Below, in pieces: positions 9,031 to 18,804 of a stretch of DNA of 64,000 nt. Positions within the stretch are counted from its first letter, which is position 1, and every line of letters starts with the position of its first letter. The notes below the pieces were generated by a model that was not told the DNA's origin, made no database searches, and saw only the letters and a list, made by a program, of their open reading frames with translations. The position numbers and the translations under genes were made by a program. This stretch comes from Flavobacterium subsaxonicum WB 4.1-42 = DSM 21790. GTDB taxonomy: Bacteria; Bacteroidota; Bacteroidia; Flavobacteriales; Flavobacteriaceae. Location: assembly GCF_000422725.1 (NCBI RefSeq), contig NZ_KE383912.1, forward strand, positions 68,611 through 132,610, read 5' to 3'.

Positions 9031-12000
9031 TTAGAATTGAACGTTAAAACCAAAGTTCACAATTTTTTGCTGCGGATAAAACTGACCGTTCTCACTGCTG
9101 CCTTCCGGATCAAAATCTTTAACTTTTGTAAGCGTAAATAAGTTAAAGGCACTTAGGTACAGCCTAAAGCTGCTAACACCATATTTTTGAGTAATATCTG
9201 TTGGTAAAGTATACCCTAACTGTACATTTTTAAGCCTAACAAAAGAGGTATTGTGCAGCCAGAAATCGTTACGGTAAAGGCCTCCGCTTATAGATGAGCC
9301 TGAGCTCTCGTCTACCCTTGGAAATGAACCATTAGGGTTGCTTGGGCTCCACCTGTTATCTGCCCATGTGCTGTAAAAATTACCCGTTGTGCCCGATTCT
9401 GTTAATAAATACTGGCTAACCTGAGCCTGGCCTGCAAATACTACCGACAGGTCGAAGTTTTTATAGGCAGCATCCATTACAAGGCCATACGTAATGCGTG
9501 GCAGGTTGCTGTATTTACTCCTTGTCATGTCATCCGGCGTTATCTCGCCATCGCCGTTAATATCTTTATAGACAAGGTCTCCTAATTGAGCGCCCTCAAC
9601 GTGAGGGGTAGCATCTAACTGCTCCTGTGTCCTGAAGATACCATCGGTATTATAAAGCAGGTAGGTATTGTATTGCGCACCCGTTTGTTTTTGGTAATCT
9701 AAAAGTCCCGGTGCCTCGTCTATATACTTAACTTCGTTTTTAGCGTAGGTAAAGTTTCCTGATATGCCGTAGCTAAAATCGCCATTTTTCCTATAGCCTA
9801 ATGTAGCTTCTATACCGTTACTCTTCATTTTACCGATGTTTTCTTGTGGTACTAACGGGATATAGTTAGGTGGATCGTCATTATAAGGGTTAACTATTCC
9901 TGTAGAGCCCGGTATAGATCCATTCCTGGCCCACAGAATGTCTGACCTGTCCTGCATAAAATAAATAGCCTCAAACGTAAAGTTCTTTAAAAATGTGGCA
10001 TTAAGTCCTATATCTGTTTTTGTTGCAACTTCCCATGTAATGTTTGGGTTACCCAATTTTCTAAGGTCAATGCCCGATACCACCTGATCGCCAACAACAT
10101 AACGGTTATTGAACCTGTAATTATCATAATACTGGAAATTTGGCACGTTATCGTTACCTAACTGCCCCCATGAGGCACGAATTTTAAGATCGTTAAAAAA
10201 GCCCTCATCTGCCTTAAACCAATCTTCTTTTGAAATTCTGTAACCTGCAGATACCGATGGGAAGAAACCAAAACGGCTGCCTTTAGGAAAGTTAGACGAT
10301 CCGTCTACCCTTGCCTGTAAGTCTAACAGGAATTTTTCCTGAAAGTTATAAGCCACACGGCTTAAGTAACTTTGCCTTGTATAATTCCAAGATCCGCCAC
10401 CATTTCTGGCATCAGCAGTTGCAGCACCACCTTGTGACAGTTCCGGAAGCGATGCTGTTGGAAAGTTGAAACGTGTTGCATTAAAGTTACTTGTTTTGTA
10501 ATCGCTTTGCTCATAACCTACAAACGCATCTATGTTATGGTCGCCAAACTGGCGCTTAAAGTTGACTTTTATGTTAGATACATTTTGAGACGTACTTGTT
10601 TGCGACTGGTATAACGATGGTTTTTGGTTAGGTCCACCACCATATAAACTTGGATCGTACGTATCTGTACCTTCGTTATAGGTGTATAATGTAAATGGTG
10701 TAGCGAAGCTTTTAGAACGGCTCTCTGTAACATCCGCAGAGAAGAAACCATCTACTGATAATCCTTTAAGGAAACCAAAATCGTAACTACCCCTTAAGAT
10801 ACCGTTAAATACATATGTAGGATTCTCGTTAATGCCGGCTGTTCTTGTAGCATCTATTAGCGGGTTGCTGCCTTCTATACCCCTTGATGGCAATCCGTTA
10901 GGATAAATGCCCACAACGGTTGGGTAAGCCCTGTATATGGCACGGAATATATTACCTGCACTTTGTATAGGAAACTGCCTGTCTTCTTTACGGCCCGATA
11001 ACGAAACCCCCACTTTAAGCCTCTCGTTAATTTGGGTATCTATATTTGTACGAACGTTAAACTGGTCGTAATTAGCTATACCGTTTCTGTAAAGGCCGTC
11101 CTGAGACAGTTTACCTAACGAGAAAAAGTAGTTAGTACTCTCGCTGCCGCCCTGTACATTAAGGTTGTGCTGGCTTTGTAACGATGTAGTTTTTAAAGCT
11201 GCTTTAGCCCAGTCGGTATTAGGGTGGGTAACGGGGTTAGACCCATCCCTGAACATATCGATATCCTGTTGGGTATAGATCTGGTTCATACCCTGATCCG
11301 GTGCATTGTAATAGGCTATTTCATTACGAATTTGCGCATATGTAGGCGCATCGGCCATATCGGGAAGGCGTGTTGGCGATGAAAAACCCTGGTCGAAATT
11401 ATAGCTTACCTGTGTTTTAGTGCTTTTTTTACCTTTTTTGGTGGTTACCAATATTACACCATTTGCAGCACGGCTACCATAAATAGCTGCCGATGCATCT
11501 TTAAGTACGGTAATACTTTCAATTTCCTGGGCCGATAGTCTGCTTAAGCCACCAATTTGTCCGGGTACACCATCTACTACTACAAGTACATCGTTATTAC
11601 CCATAGTACCAAGGCCCCTTATGGTGATAGAAGAGTCATCATAACCCGGTTCTCCACCCCTATTGTTGGCTATAACCCCAGATACTCGGCCTGCAAAACC
11701 ATTAGAGATATTTACGGCCGGGCTCTTAGCCACTTCTTTACCGTTAATCTCAGATATAGATCCTGTTACGGTAGCTTTCTTTTTAACGCCGTAACCTACA
11801 ACTACAACTTCTTCAAGTGTTTTAACGTCTTCGGCAAGGGTAATAGATATGTTGGTTTGCCCGCCTACGGCAATTTCTTGTGCAACAAAGCCAATACTGC
11901 TAAAAACAAGAACCGTATTAGGGTCTGTTATGGCAATTTCGTAATTACCGTCAAAATCTGTAGTTACAGCATTTGTGGTGCCTTTAATCATTACAGTAAC

Positions 12001-12183
12001 GCCGGGAACAGGCATTTTATCTGTGCCAGAAATTACTTTACCTTTTACAGTGGTCTGAAAATAAGAACTCTTGTTTGCGGTAACTTCTGTAGCTTGAGCC
12101 TCCTGTGTTACAGCTGCCAAGCACAAGGCAAATATGCAGCCCTGCAAAACAATTTTAGGTTTAAAAAAAGTAATGTTATTCAT
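9031..12183 (-). CDS. susC: SusC/RagA-family TonB-dependent transporter
   Basis: Outer-membrane TonB-dependent importer of oligosaccharides, 1050 residues from the ATG at 12183 (an upstream in-frame ATG at 12222 would add 13 residues before the signal peptide). Signal peptide to about residue 30 (ending EAQA), then a carboxypeptidase-regulatory-like domain (VKGKVISG... FDGNYEIAI), a plug domain with the SusC signature (EEVVVVGYG, then ITIRGLGTM and VLVVVDGVPG) and a 22-strand barrel ending VNFGFNVQF. It is the first gene of the PUL operon, 528 bp downstream of the HTCS gene, and has a long leader with a stable hairpin. Activation by the adjacent HTCS is the usual arrangement. Confidence 0.97.
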   Translation of the reverse strand: MNNITFFKPKIVLQGCIFALCLAAVTQEAQATEVTANKSSYFQTTVKGKVISGTDKMPVPGVTVMIKGTTNAVTTDFDGNYEIAITDPNTVLVFSSIGFVAQEIAVGGQTNISITLAEDVKTLEEVVVVGYGVKKKATVTGSISEINGKEVAKSPAVNISNGFAGRVSGVIANNRGGEPGYDDSSITIRGLGTMGNNDVLVVVDGVPGQIGGLSRLSAQEIESITVLKDASAAIYGSRAANGVILVTTKKGKKSTKTQVSYNFDQGFSSPTRLPDMADAPTYAQIRNEIAYYNAPDQGMNQIYTQQDIDMFRDGSNPVTHPNTDWAKAALKTTSLQSQHNLNVQGGSESTNYFFSLGKLSQDGLYRNGIANYDQFNVRTNIDTQINERLKVGVSLSGRKEDRQFPIQSAGNIFRAIYRAYPTVVGIYPNGLPSRGIEGSNPLIDATRTAGINENPTYVFNGILRGSYDFGFLKGLSVDGFFSADVTESRSKSFATPFTLYTYNEGTDTYDPSLYGGGPNQKPSLYQSQTSTSQNVSNIKVNFKRQFGDHNIDAFVGYEQSDYKTSNFNATRFNFPTASLPELSQGGAATADARNGGGSWNYTRQSYLSRVAYNFQEKFLLDLQARVDGSSNFPKGSRFGFFPSVSAGYRISKEDWFKADEGFFNDLKIRASWGQLGNDNVPNFQYYDNYRFNNRYVVGDQVVSGIDLRKLGNPNITWEVATKTDIGLNATFLKNFTFEAIYFMQDRSDILWARNGSIPGSTGIVNPYNDDPPNYIPLVPQENIGKMKSNGIEATLGYRKNGDFSYGISGNFTYAKNEVKYIDEAPGLLDYQKQTGAQYNTYLLYNTDGIFRTQEQLDATPHVEGAQLGDLVYKDINGDGEITPDDMTRSKYSNLPRITYGLVMDAAYKNFDLSVVFAGQAQVSQYLLTESGTTGNFYSTWADNRWSPSNPNGSFPRVDESSGSSISGGLYRNDFWLHNTSFVRLKNVQLGYTLPTDITQKYGVSSFRLYLSAFNLFTLTKVKDFDPEGSSENGQFYPQQKIVNFGFNVQF

Positions 12184-12343
12184 AAAATTTAATGTTAGGA
12201 ATTCTTCCCATCTATGGGTCAATAAATGTTGGTTTTCAAATTTGTTTGTACTTATTACAGGTACATCATAGGCACATTGGTTTGGTTTGATAAAGTGGTT
12301 ATTTGGTTAGCAATATTTTTGTTATCAGGTCTATAATTTTAAA

Positions 12344-12373
12344 CTGCCCACAGGTATGACCGCCTGCGGGCAG
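12344..12373 (-). promoter_or_regulatory. Hairpin in the susC 5' leader
   Basis: On the minus strand CTGCCCGCAGG and CCTGTGGGCAG pair over 11 bp with a single G-U, loop of 8 nt. The opposite strand has an A-C mismatch at that pair, which suggests the minus-strand RNA is the functional form. No T-run follows, so it is not an intrinsic terminator. It lies 161 bp upstream of the susC start. Confidence 0.6.
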
Positions 12374-12444
12374 GTGTAAAAAACTCCAAACTATAGCCTA
12401 ACAAACTATTCGATATTTATTATATTCAGTATTTCAAAAAACAC

Positions 12445-12466
12445 CTAAATCGTTATAGTGATTTAG
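12445..12466. promoter_or_regulatory. Inverted repeat upstream of susC, possible operator
   Basis: CTAAATC and GATTTAG are perfect 7-bp arms around GTTATAGT. The block contains CGTTATAGTG, which is identical to part of the palindrome in front of the GH3 gene. It lies about 262 bp upstream of the susC start, a plausible site for an activator such as the neighbouring HTCS. Role is inferred. Confidence 0.4.
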
Positions 12467-12711
12467 ATATACCTGCAAAGTAATAGTTAAGATGATGGAT
12501 TTTAGGAGGGTGAAATGGAAAATGATAGGTGGTAAATTCGAAAATTGATAATTTTTAGCTACTCAAAATCAGATAAATACAATTTAGTTGTAAAATTATA
12601 TCTAAATACCTCACATTAATTTACTAATTAGCGTGAGGCATTAACCTTATATTTTTATTTAAGAGGATGTAGTTAAGTAATTATAAATTGAAGTTGCAAA
12701 GCACTCAAAAA

Positions 12712-15700
12712 TTACCTAATGATGTTTAGGTTTTTATTAAAGGTACCCTTGTACTTTTTAATATAGTCTGAAGGGTTCATGCCAAACAATTTTGCAAACT
12801 GCTGCCTGAAATATTTCTGGTCTTCAAAGCCTACCTGGGCACTGGCATGGGCAATGTTAATGTCTTCGGTAAGCATTAGCAAGGCAGCCCTGCGCAGGCG
12901 TATGGACCTGATAAAGGCATTAAGGGTTTGCCCTGATATTATTTTTATCTTATCATACAGGCTCCTATGGCTCATGCCCATTGCTTTGGCAAAGGTTTTT
13001 ATGGTAAAATCTTTGTCATCAAGGTTGGCTTCTATAATTTCTATGCATTTTTTTAAAAACTCCTGATATTCTGCCGGTACTTTTTGGGTATTTTCTTTAA
13101 GTGTAATGCTGTTTAAAAAGTAACTGCGCAGGTTCTCCCTGCTTTTAAGCAGCGTATCTACACGGGCCTGTAAAATATCTGCATCAAATGGCTTGGTAAT
13201 ATAATCATCGGCGCCATCGGTTATTCCCTGTAAATGAATTTCGGGATTGGTAGTAGCCGTTAATAATATAACCGGTATATGGCTCAGGGCCTCATTTTGC
13301 TTAATAGTGCGGCACACCTCCAGGCCGTCTATCCCATCCATAGAAATATCGCTTATAACCAGGTCGGGTATATGCTTTGTAACAACTTCTAAACCTTCGG
13401 CACCATTTTTTGCAGCGTATACTAAATAGTGCGGACTAAATAACTGCACGAGGTAATCCCGTATCTCGGCGTTATCATCTATTACCAGTATCGATTTTTT
13501 AACCGTTAGTATCTCTACCCCGGTAGTGGGTATGTTTTCTACATTCTGCTCAGGCTTGTTTTCTTCGCGGGTAGTATCGCCCAGTAACTCTTCTACAAGC
13601 TGCGACATTTTTGGGCTTATGATAGAGATAGGCAAATCGGCAAAGTGCTCGTAACCTTTTAAAAAGTTAAGCGTAAAGGTACTGCCCTTACCCTGCTCGC
13701 TGTTGCAAATAACTGTTCCGCTGTGTTTTTCTGTAAAATACTTAACAATAAACAAACCAATACCAAACCCTCTTGCGGGGCCTTTAACACCACCCGATTG
13801 CCTGAACTTCTCGAAAATAAAGGGCATATCGGCCGCCGCTATACCACTGCCGGTATCTATAACACTAATAGATACTACACCATTAGCCTCTAAGAGTTCT
13901 AATGTAATACTGCCACCAGCGGGGGTATGTTTAAACGAATTGGAGGTCAGGTTAAACAGCGCGATCTCAATTTTTTCGTAATCGCCAAATATTTCAACAG
14001 CCGTTTCATGGGCTTTAAACTTAAAAGTTATGTCCTGCTCTTTTGCCTGGTTTACAAAGCACTGGTACACCTCGTTACACAAATGGTTTACATTTATGGC
14101 ACTTATAGTCAAGGCATCGGCATCGCTCTCTGCCTTTCTGAATAAAAGCAGCTGATCTACAAGGCTTAAAAGACGCCTTGCATTTCTATGCGCCACCGCC
14201 AGGTTAGAAGCCAGTTCTTTACTTTCTGACTGCGGATTTTTGACCGCCTTTTTAAGCGGATTTATTATCAGCGAAAGCGGTGTCCTGAACTCATGCGATA
14301 TGTAGGTAAACATAGCCAGCTGTTTCTCGGCCAGCTCTTTCTCTTTATTGCTTTCCATTTTGGCGAGCTTAACATTGTAGCGCAGCTTTTCTTTATTTTT
14401 ACTGTAGCGTATGTAGGCATAAATTACGCCTGCAAATAACATAACATATAAACTGTAAGCCCACCAAGTACGGTACCAAGGTGGTAAAACTGTAATATGT
14501 AAAAGGCTTACGGCGTTGTTCCAGGTGCCATTAATGTTTTTTGTTTTTACTTTAAAAGTATAGTTGCCTTCAAAAAGGCGGGTGTAATTGGCCTTGCGAA
14601 TGTTATCGGTATAAGTCCACTGCTCATCCCAGCCTTCAAGCAAATAGGCGTAGCTTATTTTATCTGAATTATTATAATCGGGCGCTACAAACTCTATGGC
14701 AAGTGTTGTCTGGTCGAACGGAATCTCGATACTTTTTACCTGCCCCAGTTGCCGGCCCGTAACATAAGCAGGGTTATGCTCTATGGGTTTATTGTTTACC
14801 GATAACGATGCCAACTGCAGCGGCGTGCTATGGTTGCCATCTATAATACCTTCGGGGTTAAAGATGTTAAACCCGTTTATACCGCCAAACATAAACTCGC
14901 CTGATGATAGCTGCAACCCCGCATTAAAACTAAACTGGTTGCCCTGCAAACCATCGGTAAGCGAAAAATTCCTGAATACTTTTTGCTTAATATCCAACCG
15001 GCTAAGGCCATTGTAGGTACTCATCCATACATCGCTATTCTTGTCCTGCAAAAGGCGTAGCACGGTATTGCTTGGTAGTCCGTTCTCTGTAGTATAACGC
15101 GAAAACTTATAGGTTTTCCTGTCAAACAACAGCAGCCCACCCTCTTGCGTGGCTATCCATAAGTTGTTGCCGGTGTCTTCTAAAATGGAGCGTACAGGCG
15201 ACCCAATATCATAATTGTTGTGTTTTTTGGTAACGGGGTCTATACAAAAGAGCGTAGTATAATTACCCCCCCATAGTTTACCGTCTTTAGTTTCGGTAAG
15301 GCATTGCAGGTTGGTAAGTGTGGCATCAAAAAGGTCGAACTTATCGGTACTGCTATTATATTTGTAAAGGCTGCCCTCGTTAGTGGCGCTTGCCCATATA
15401 TTTTTTTTAGAATCCTGATAAACCAGCCATATATTTTTCTCTACCTGCTTAGTAACGGGATTATAGCACGATAAATAATCGATAGCCCCACTTTGCGGAT
15501 TGATACGGTTTACCCCTCCCGCCCAGGTAGACAGCCATATTCGGTTAGACTGGTCTCTTATTATACTGGTTATAAAGTTACTGCTAAGCGTGTAACGGCC
15601 GGAAGCTGTGTTATACGATGTATAAGTGTTGTCTTTTCTGTTCCAGTACCGCAGCCCTGCCCCATCGGTACCAATCCAAATGTTATTTTTCTCGTCTTCG

Positions 15701-16779
15701 CAAAAAGAAAGAATAAAATTATCGGTAAGGTTACCGGCATCGCTACCTTTATATTTAATGTGTTTAAACGATGTTGGCACGGCTCCTATCATGCTAATGC
15801 CGCCCCTTAGTGTGCCCACCCATTTATTACCCTTTGTATCGCGGTACAAACTCCAGACGGAATTGCTTTTAACCACCCTGCTATTACTTACCGTACTGTA
15901 AGGTACGGCAGTTTTAGACCCTTTTAACAAGGTGTACATGCCTGCACCATCGGTAGCTATCCAAAGGTTTTCATCTTCCGGAAGTATATTGGTTACACTA
16001 TTTTTATTGGGCATGAAATTTTGCGAAATCGTATGCGTAACTGAGTCAAATAAAAAGGCGCCTTCTTCGGTACCAATCCATACCGTACCATTAGCCCCTG
16101 ATGCAAGGCAATTGGCTTTTATGGGTGATAGATATTCTAATATAAGCTTTTGGTTAGCAGGGTAATATTTGCACAAGCCGGCATCCCGAATGTACACCCA
16201 GCAAAATTTTTGAGCCGGCATGGGCTGTATGGCCAAAACATCGTAATTAGTGCTTGTTTTGCCTGCCACAGTAAACGGAATTTGGGTACCGGTATACGAT
16301 TCTCCGTTAAAAGCCACAAGTCCATATTGTTGGGTAGCAGCAAGAATAACTCCCGGCTGTACCTGTTTTATTTGGTGTACTATGCCTTTAATATCTTTTG
16401 CTTTTGAAGCAGTAGTAGATGTGTATTTTAGCGGAATAAAAACATCGGTAGGCCTGTCCAGCACACACGCCCCCTTAGAGCCTCCCACCCAGATGTTGTT
16501 TTTGGCATCGGCCTGAATGCAATATACCGTGTTGGTAACTAAAGATGAAGGATCGCCAATGCGGTTTCGGTATACTTTAAAGTTATAGCCATCATAACGG
16601 CTAAGCCCATCATAAGTACCAAACCACATAAAGCTATTGTTGTCCTGATGGATGGTTATAACCGAATTATTAGATAGCCCCTGATTGATATCCAGAAACT
16701 TAACCGGCAACTCCTGCGCTGCCGATTTAAAAAAGGGCCATAATAGTAATGTTAGCAGTAAACTAAAATAGGGTTTCAT
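12712..16779 (-). CDS. Hybrid two-component system (HTCS) PUL regulator
   Basis: One-protein sensor and transcription activator of 1355 residues in the inner membrane. Signal peptide (1-21), a periplasmic sensor made of two-component propeller repeats (first at LSNNSVITIHQD, then many WIGT-type strands) and a Y_Y_Y domain (about 690-760), one membrane segment (about 765-790), HisKA with phospho-acceptor H829 (ISHEFRTPLSL), HATPase (N box NLTSNSFKH; G boxes DTGSGIA and GFGIGLFI), a receiver with D1144 and an AraC-type HTH (about 1240-1345). It senses an oligosaccharide of the target glycan and should activate susCD and the enzymes. It is directly upstream of susC on the same strand. Full length, no defects seen. 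Confidence 0.96.
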   Translation of the reverse strand: MKPYFSLLLTLLLWPFFKSAAQELPVKFLDINQGLSNNSVITIHQDNNSFMWFGTYDGLSRYDGYNFKVYRNRIGDPSSLVTNTVYCIQADAKNNIWVGGSKGACVLDRPTDVFIPLKYTSTTASKAKDIKGIVHQIKQVQPGVILAATQQYGLVAFNGESYTGTQIPFTVAGKTSTNYDVLAIQPMPAQKFCWVYIRDAGLCKYYPANQKLILEYLSPIKANCLASGANGTVWIGTEEGAFLFDSVTHTISQNFMPNKNSVTNILPEDENLWIATDGAGMYTLLKGSKTAVPYSTVSNSRVVKSNSVWSLYRDTKGNKWVGTLRGGISMIGAVPTSFKHIKYKGSDAGNLTDNFILSFCEDEKNNIWIGTDGAGLRYWNRKDNTYTSYNTASGRYTLSSNFITSIIRDQSNRIWLSTWAGGVNRINPQSGAIDYLSCYNPVTKQVEKNIWLVYQDSKKNIWASATNEGSLYKYNSSTDKFDLFDATLTNLQCLTETKDGKLWGGNYTTLFCIDPVTKKHNNYDIGSPVRSILEDTGNNLWIATQEGGLLLFDRKTYKFSRYTTENGLPSNTVLRLLQDKNSDVWMSTYNGLSRLDIKQKVFRNFSLTDGLQGNQFSFNAGLQLSSGEFMFGGINGFNIFNPEGIIDGNHSTPLQLASLSVNNKPIEHNPAYVTGRQLGQVKSIEIPFDQTTLAIEFVAPDYNNSDKISYAYLLEGWDEQWTYTDNIRKANYTRLFEGNYTFKVKTKNINGTWNNAVSLLHITVLPPWYRTWWAYSLYVMLFAGVIYAYIRYSKNKEKLRYNVKLAKMESNKEKELAEKQLAMFTYISHEFRTPLSLIINPLKKAVKNPQSESKELASNLAVAHRNARRLLSLVDQLLLFRKAESDADALTISAINVNHLCNEVYQCFVNQAKEQDITFKFKAHETAVEIFGDYEKIEIALFNLTSNSFKHTPAGGSITLELLEANGVVSISVIDTGSGIAAADMPFIFEKFRQSGGVKGPARGFGIGLFIVKYFTEKHSGTVICNSEQGKGSTFTLNFLKGYEHFADLPISIISPKMSQLVEELLGDTTREENKPEQNVENIPTTGVEILTVKKSILVIDDNAEIRDYLVQLFSPHYLVYAAKNGAEGLEVVTKHIPDLVISDISMDGIDGLEVCRTIKQNEALSHIPVILLTATTNPEIHLQGITDGADDYITKPFDADILQARVDTLLKSRENLRSYFLNSITLKENTQKVPAEYQEFLKKCIEIIEANLDDKDFTIKTFAKAMGMSHRSLYDKIKIISGQTLNAFIRSIRLRRAALLMLTEDINIAHASAQVGFEDQKYFRQQFAKLFGMNPSDYIKKYKGTFNKNLNIIR

Positions 16780-16930
16780 GGATGTATTTTCTTAATGCCA
16801 GGCATAAAACACAGTATATGCAGGCCGTTAGAGATATTGTGTAAATATAACACATATAGAAAATATAACCGCATTTTTTTATGCACAAGGCAAAAAAATA
16901 GCGAATTGATTACTGAATTACCTTTAAACC

Positions 16931-16969
16931 AAAAGTCGGCTAACGCAATAAAGCATTAGCCGACTTTTT
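16931..16969 (-). terminator. Terminator after the GH3-DUF1349-acyltransferase unit
   Basis: Thirteen perfect pairs AAAAGTCGGCTAA/TTAGCCGACTTTT, extended by two more after one mismatch, loop AATAAA, with T-rich flanks on both strands. It sits 18 bp past the acyltransferase stop and 150 bp before the HTCS start, so it separates the two minus-strand units. Confidence 0.85.
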
Positions 16970-16986
16970 ATAATTTTCTAATATAT

Positions 16987-18117
16987 TTAAACTGTAACCT
17001 TGTTTTTGTTTGGGAATTTTTTACCCAGCCATTTTCTAACCGGCTCATCATACAGTTTTAAGCATGCATAAGCTATCACTATTGCCGATACCAGCAACAG
17101 TATAGCATAAGGGGCACCATCTTGTATAGAAACCTTATTGTTGGCTACCCAGGCTGTATAAATGTAAATTAGCGGATAATGCGTAATGTATATTGGATAC
17201 GAAATATCGCCAAAAAACTTACACACTTTTGTGGAAGCTGCTCCATGAACGGTACCGCTTGCCCCTAAATATACGATAAGCGGGAAGATACATATAATGG
17301 TAACCGACTCGTAAATTCCGTTAAGCCATAAGTTATCGGCACCGCCAATGCGCGGCATGGCAAGCACAACTATTAGTAACAGGCTACACCATAAAAATGC
17401 ATTTTTAATGTAAGTAATTTTAGCCATCCTGCTTAACAACAACCCTCCAAAAAAGGGGAACATCATACGGCTAAAACCAACCTTTAGCTGCTCAGCATTT
17501 ATAGACCAGCCGCCCACAACATCGCCCGCAGGTGCCGTAAGCGCAAGGTGCACCAACGCTGCACCCGAGAGTATCACCAAAATAGCCAGTACCGTTTTAG
17601 AGAACTTACGCACAAAAAGGGCATACATAATATTGGCTATATATTCAAAAAATAACGACCATCCGGGTCCGTTTAGCGGATGCATTTCGCCCCAGCCCCT
17701 TATTTCCTGCGATGGTGTTAACGGTATCAGCGTAAAGCCAATAACCATAACCAACAGCATTTTCCATACGGGTACATCGCTAATTTGCGGCCACAGTACC
17801 GAGTCCTGGTAGTAAAAGCACACTGCGCCAATTATCATACCCATAATTACCATGGGCTGTAGCCTGATAAGGCGGCGTTTAAAAAATTCTTTTAGGGTTA
17901 GCTTGTGCCAGCGATCGTCATAAGCATAGCCAATTACAAAGCCTGAAAGCAAAAAGAAAAAGTCGACCGCCAGGTACCCGTGATTGATAATCTGGTCGAG
18001 GTGGCTGTTGGCGTGTGCCTCGAAAATATGGAAAACAACTACCATTATGGCAGCAACGCCACGCAAGCCATCGAGTATAAGGTAATGTGGTTTAGAATTT
18101 ACAGCTACTGTGCTCAT
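16987..18117 (-). CDS. Acyltransferase 3 family membrane protein
   Basis: Integral membrane O-acyltransferase of the OafA/YrhL type (376 residues), usually transferring acetyl or other short acyl groups to sugars. The N-terminal motif has Arg19 and His30 ten residues apart (LDGLRGVAAIMVVVFHIFE), which is the family signature, followed by about ten hydrophobic segments. The gene is 29 bp downstream of the DUF1349 gene and probably the last gene of the GH3 unit. Its substrate is unknown; it could acylate an intracellular or envelope glycan rather than act in PUL degradation. It ends before a strong terminator. Confidence 0.85.
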   Translation of the reverse strand: MSTVAVNSKPHYLILDGLRGVAAIMVVVFHIFEAHANSHLDQIINHGYLAVDFFFLLSGFVIGYAYDDRWHKLTLKEFFKRRLIRLQPMVIMGMIIGAVCFYYQDSVLWPQISDVPVWKMLLVMVIGFTLIPLTPSQEIRGWGEMHPLNGPGWSLFFEYIANIMYALFVRKFSKTVLAILVILSGAALVHLALTAPAGDVVGGWSINAEQLKVGFSRMMFPFFGGLLLSRMAKITYIKNAFLWCSLLLIVVLAMPRIGGADNLWLNGIYESVTIICIFPLIVYLGASGTVHGAASTKVCKFFGDISYPIYITHYPLIYIYTAWVANNKVSIQDGAPYAILLLVSAIVIAYACLKLYDEPVRKWLGKKFPNKNKVTV

Positions 18118-18146
18118 TTATACGTTTTATATAGTAAGGTAAATAG

Positions 18147-18797
18147 TTATTCCTGGTGGCTTTTAAGCCAGTCGGTACGGCGCTGGTCCGGCAGGTGTTT
18201 AACGGTAAAATTCTCGAATTTAGCTTCGAAACCATTACCATCGGGGCTTGCCGCCATAAGGCCCACCATTACCGGCTTATTGTCTTCCAAAGGCGCGTTT
18301 CGGGTTAAAATATACGTTTTATCATCGTATGAATAAAATACCTCAACGGCATCCAGCCTGCGCACTACCTTGATCCATATAAACGGTGGGGCTTTATCTA
18401 ACGTGGTAACGCTCCAGTCGCTCTTGTCGTGGGTTACAACGGTACTAATGTTGAATTTACCATCTACAAACTCTACTCCGGTTTTAATGTAATTCTTCTC
18501 ATCTGTACGAATCATAAGCCCCATCTGGTCGAAACGGGTTTTGTAAGCGCCGGTAATTTTTACCTTCACCTCAAACTCGCCGCCATAATTGGCATAATAA
18601 AAAGGGGCATCATCTACTGTAAAGCCGTAGTGCGATATGCGCCAGTAATCGGTTTTTGGGGTAACCTGCATAATCAGGCTGTTGTTTTTTATTTCCCATT
18701 TTGCAGGCTCGTTAAACCACTGCATTTTTTCAAGGCTTTGAGAAAATGCCATAGTGGCCGAACATAATGCTATTGCGCCTAAAAGTAATTTCTTCAT
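18147..18797 (-). CDS. Secreted DUF1349 (concanavalin-like) protein
   Basis: The frame opens at 18818, inside the end of the GH3 gene, but the ATG at 18797 starts a clear signal peptide (MKKLLLGAIALCSATMAFSQ) and gives a 7-bp gap, so it is used: 216 residues. The rest matches the DUF1349 family (LEKMQWFNEP, then KTDYWRISHYGF, GLMIRTDEKNYIKTGVEF, DWSVTTL), a beta-sandwich fold like concanavalin A lectins, found in many PULs. The biochemical role is unknown; binding or cleavage of a sugar ligand is possible. It is co-transcribed with GH3. Confidence 0.8.
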   Translation of the reverse strand: MKKLLLGAIALCSATMAFSQSLEKMQWFNEPAKWEIKNNSLIMQVTPKTDYWRISHYGFTVDDAPFYYANYGGEFEVKVKITGAYKTRFDQMGLMIRTDEKNYIKTGVEFVDGKFNISTVVTHDKSDWSVTTLDKAPPFIWIKVVRRLDAVEVFYSYDDKTYILTRNAPLEDNKPVMVGLMAASPDGNGFEAKFENFTVKHLPDQRRTDWLKSHQE

Positions 18798-18804
18798 AAA
18801 TTTA

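Larger units (their letters stand above)
12184..12711. other. 528-bp susC upstream region, no gene
   Basis: No coding sequence. Reading in the minus direction after the HTCS stop, it holds an AT-rich stretch, an inverted repeat at 12445-12466, two direct copies of ATAGTTTG on the minus strand (12402-12409 and 12387-12394, 15 bp apart), each close to but not matching the TAnnTTTG -7 consensus, and a GC-rich hairpin at 12344-12373. The promoter of susC and the HTCS binding site are expected here. Confidence 0.6.

Noticed and set aside
11557..12192. Long plus-strand frame of 211 codons
   Set aside because: Exactly antisense to the N-terminal part of susC; composition is Tyr/Cys/Asn-rich and no family resemblance. 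A shadow frame.
12344..12373. Hairpin as an intrinsic terminator of the HTCS gene
   Set aside because: No T-run on either strand and it is 340 bp past the HTCS stop; kept only as a leader structure.
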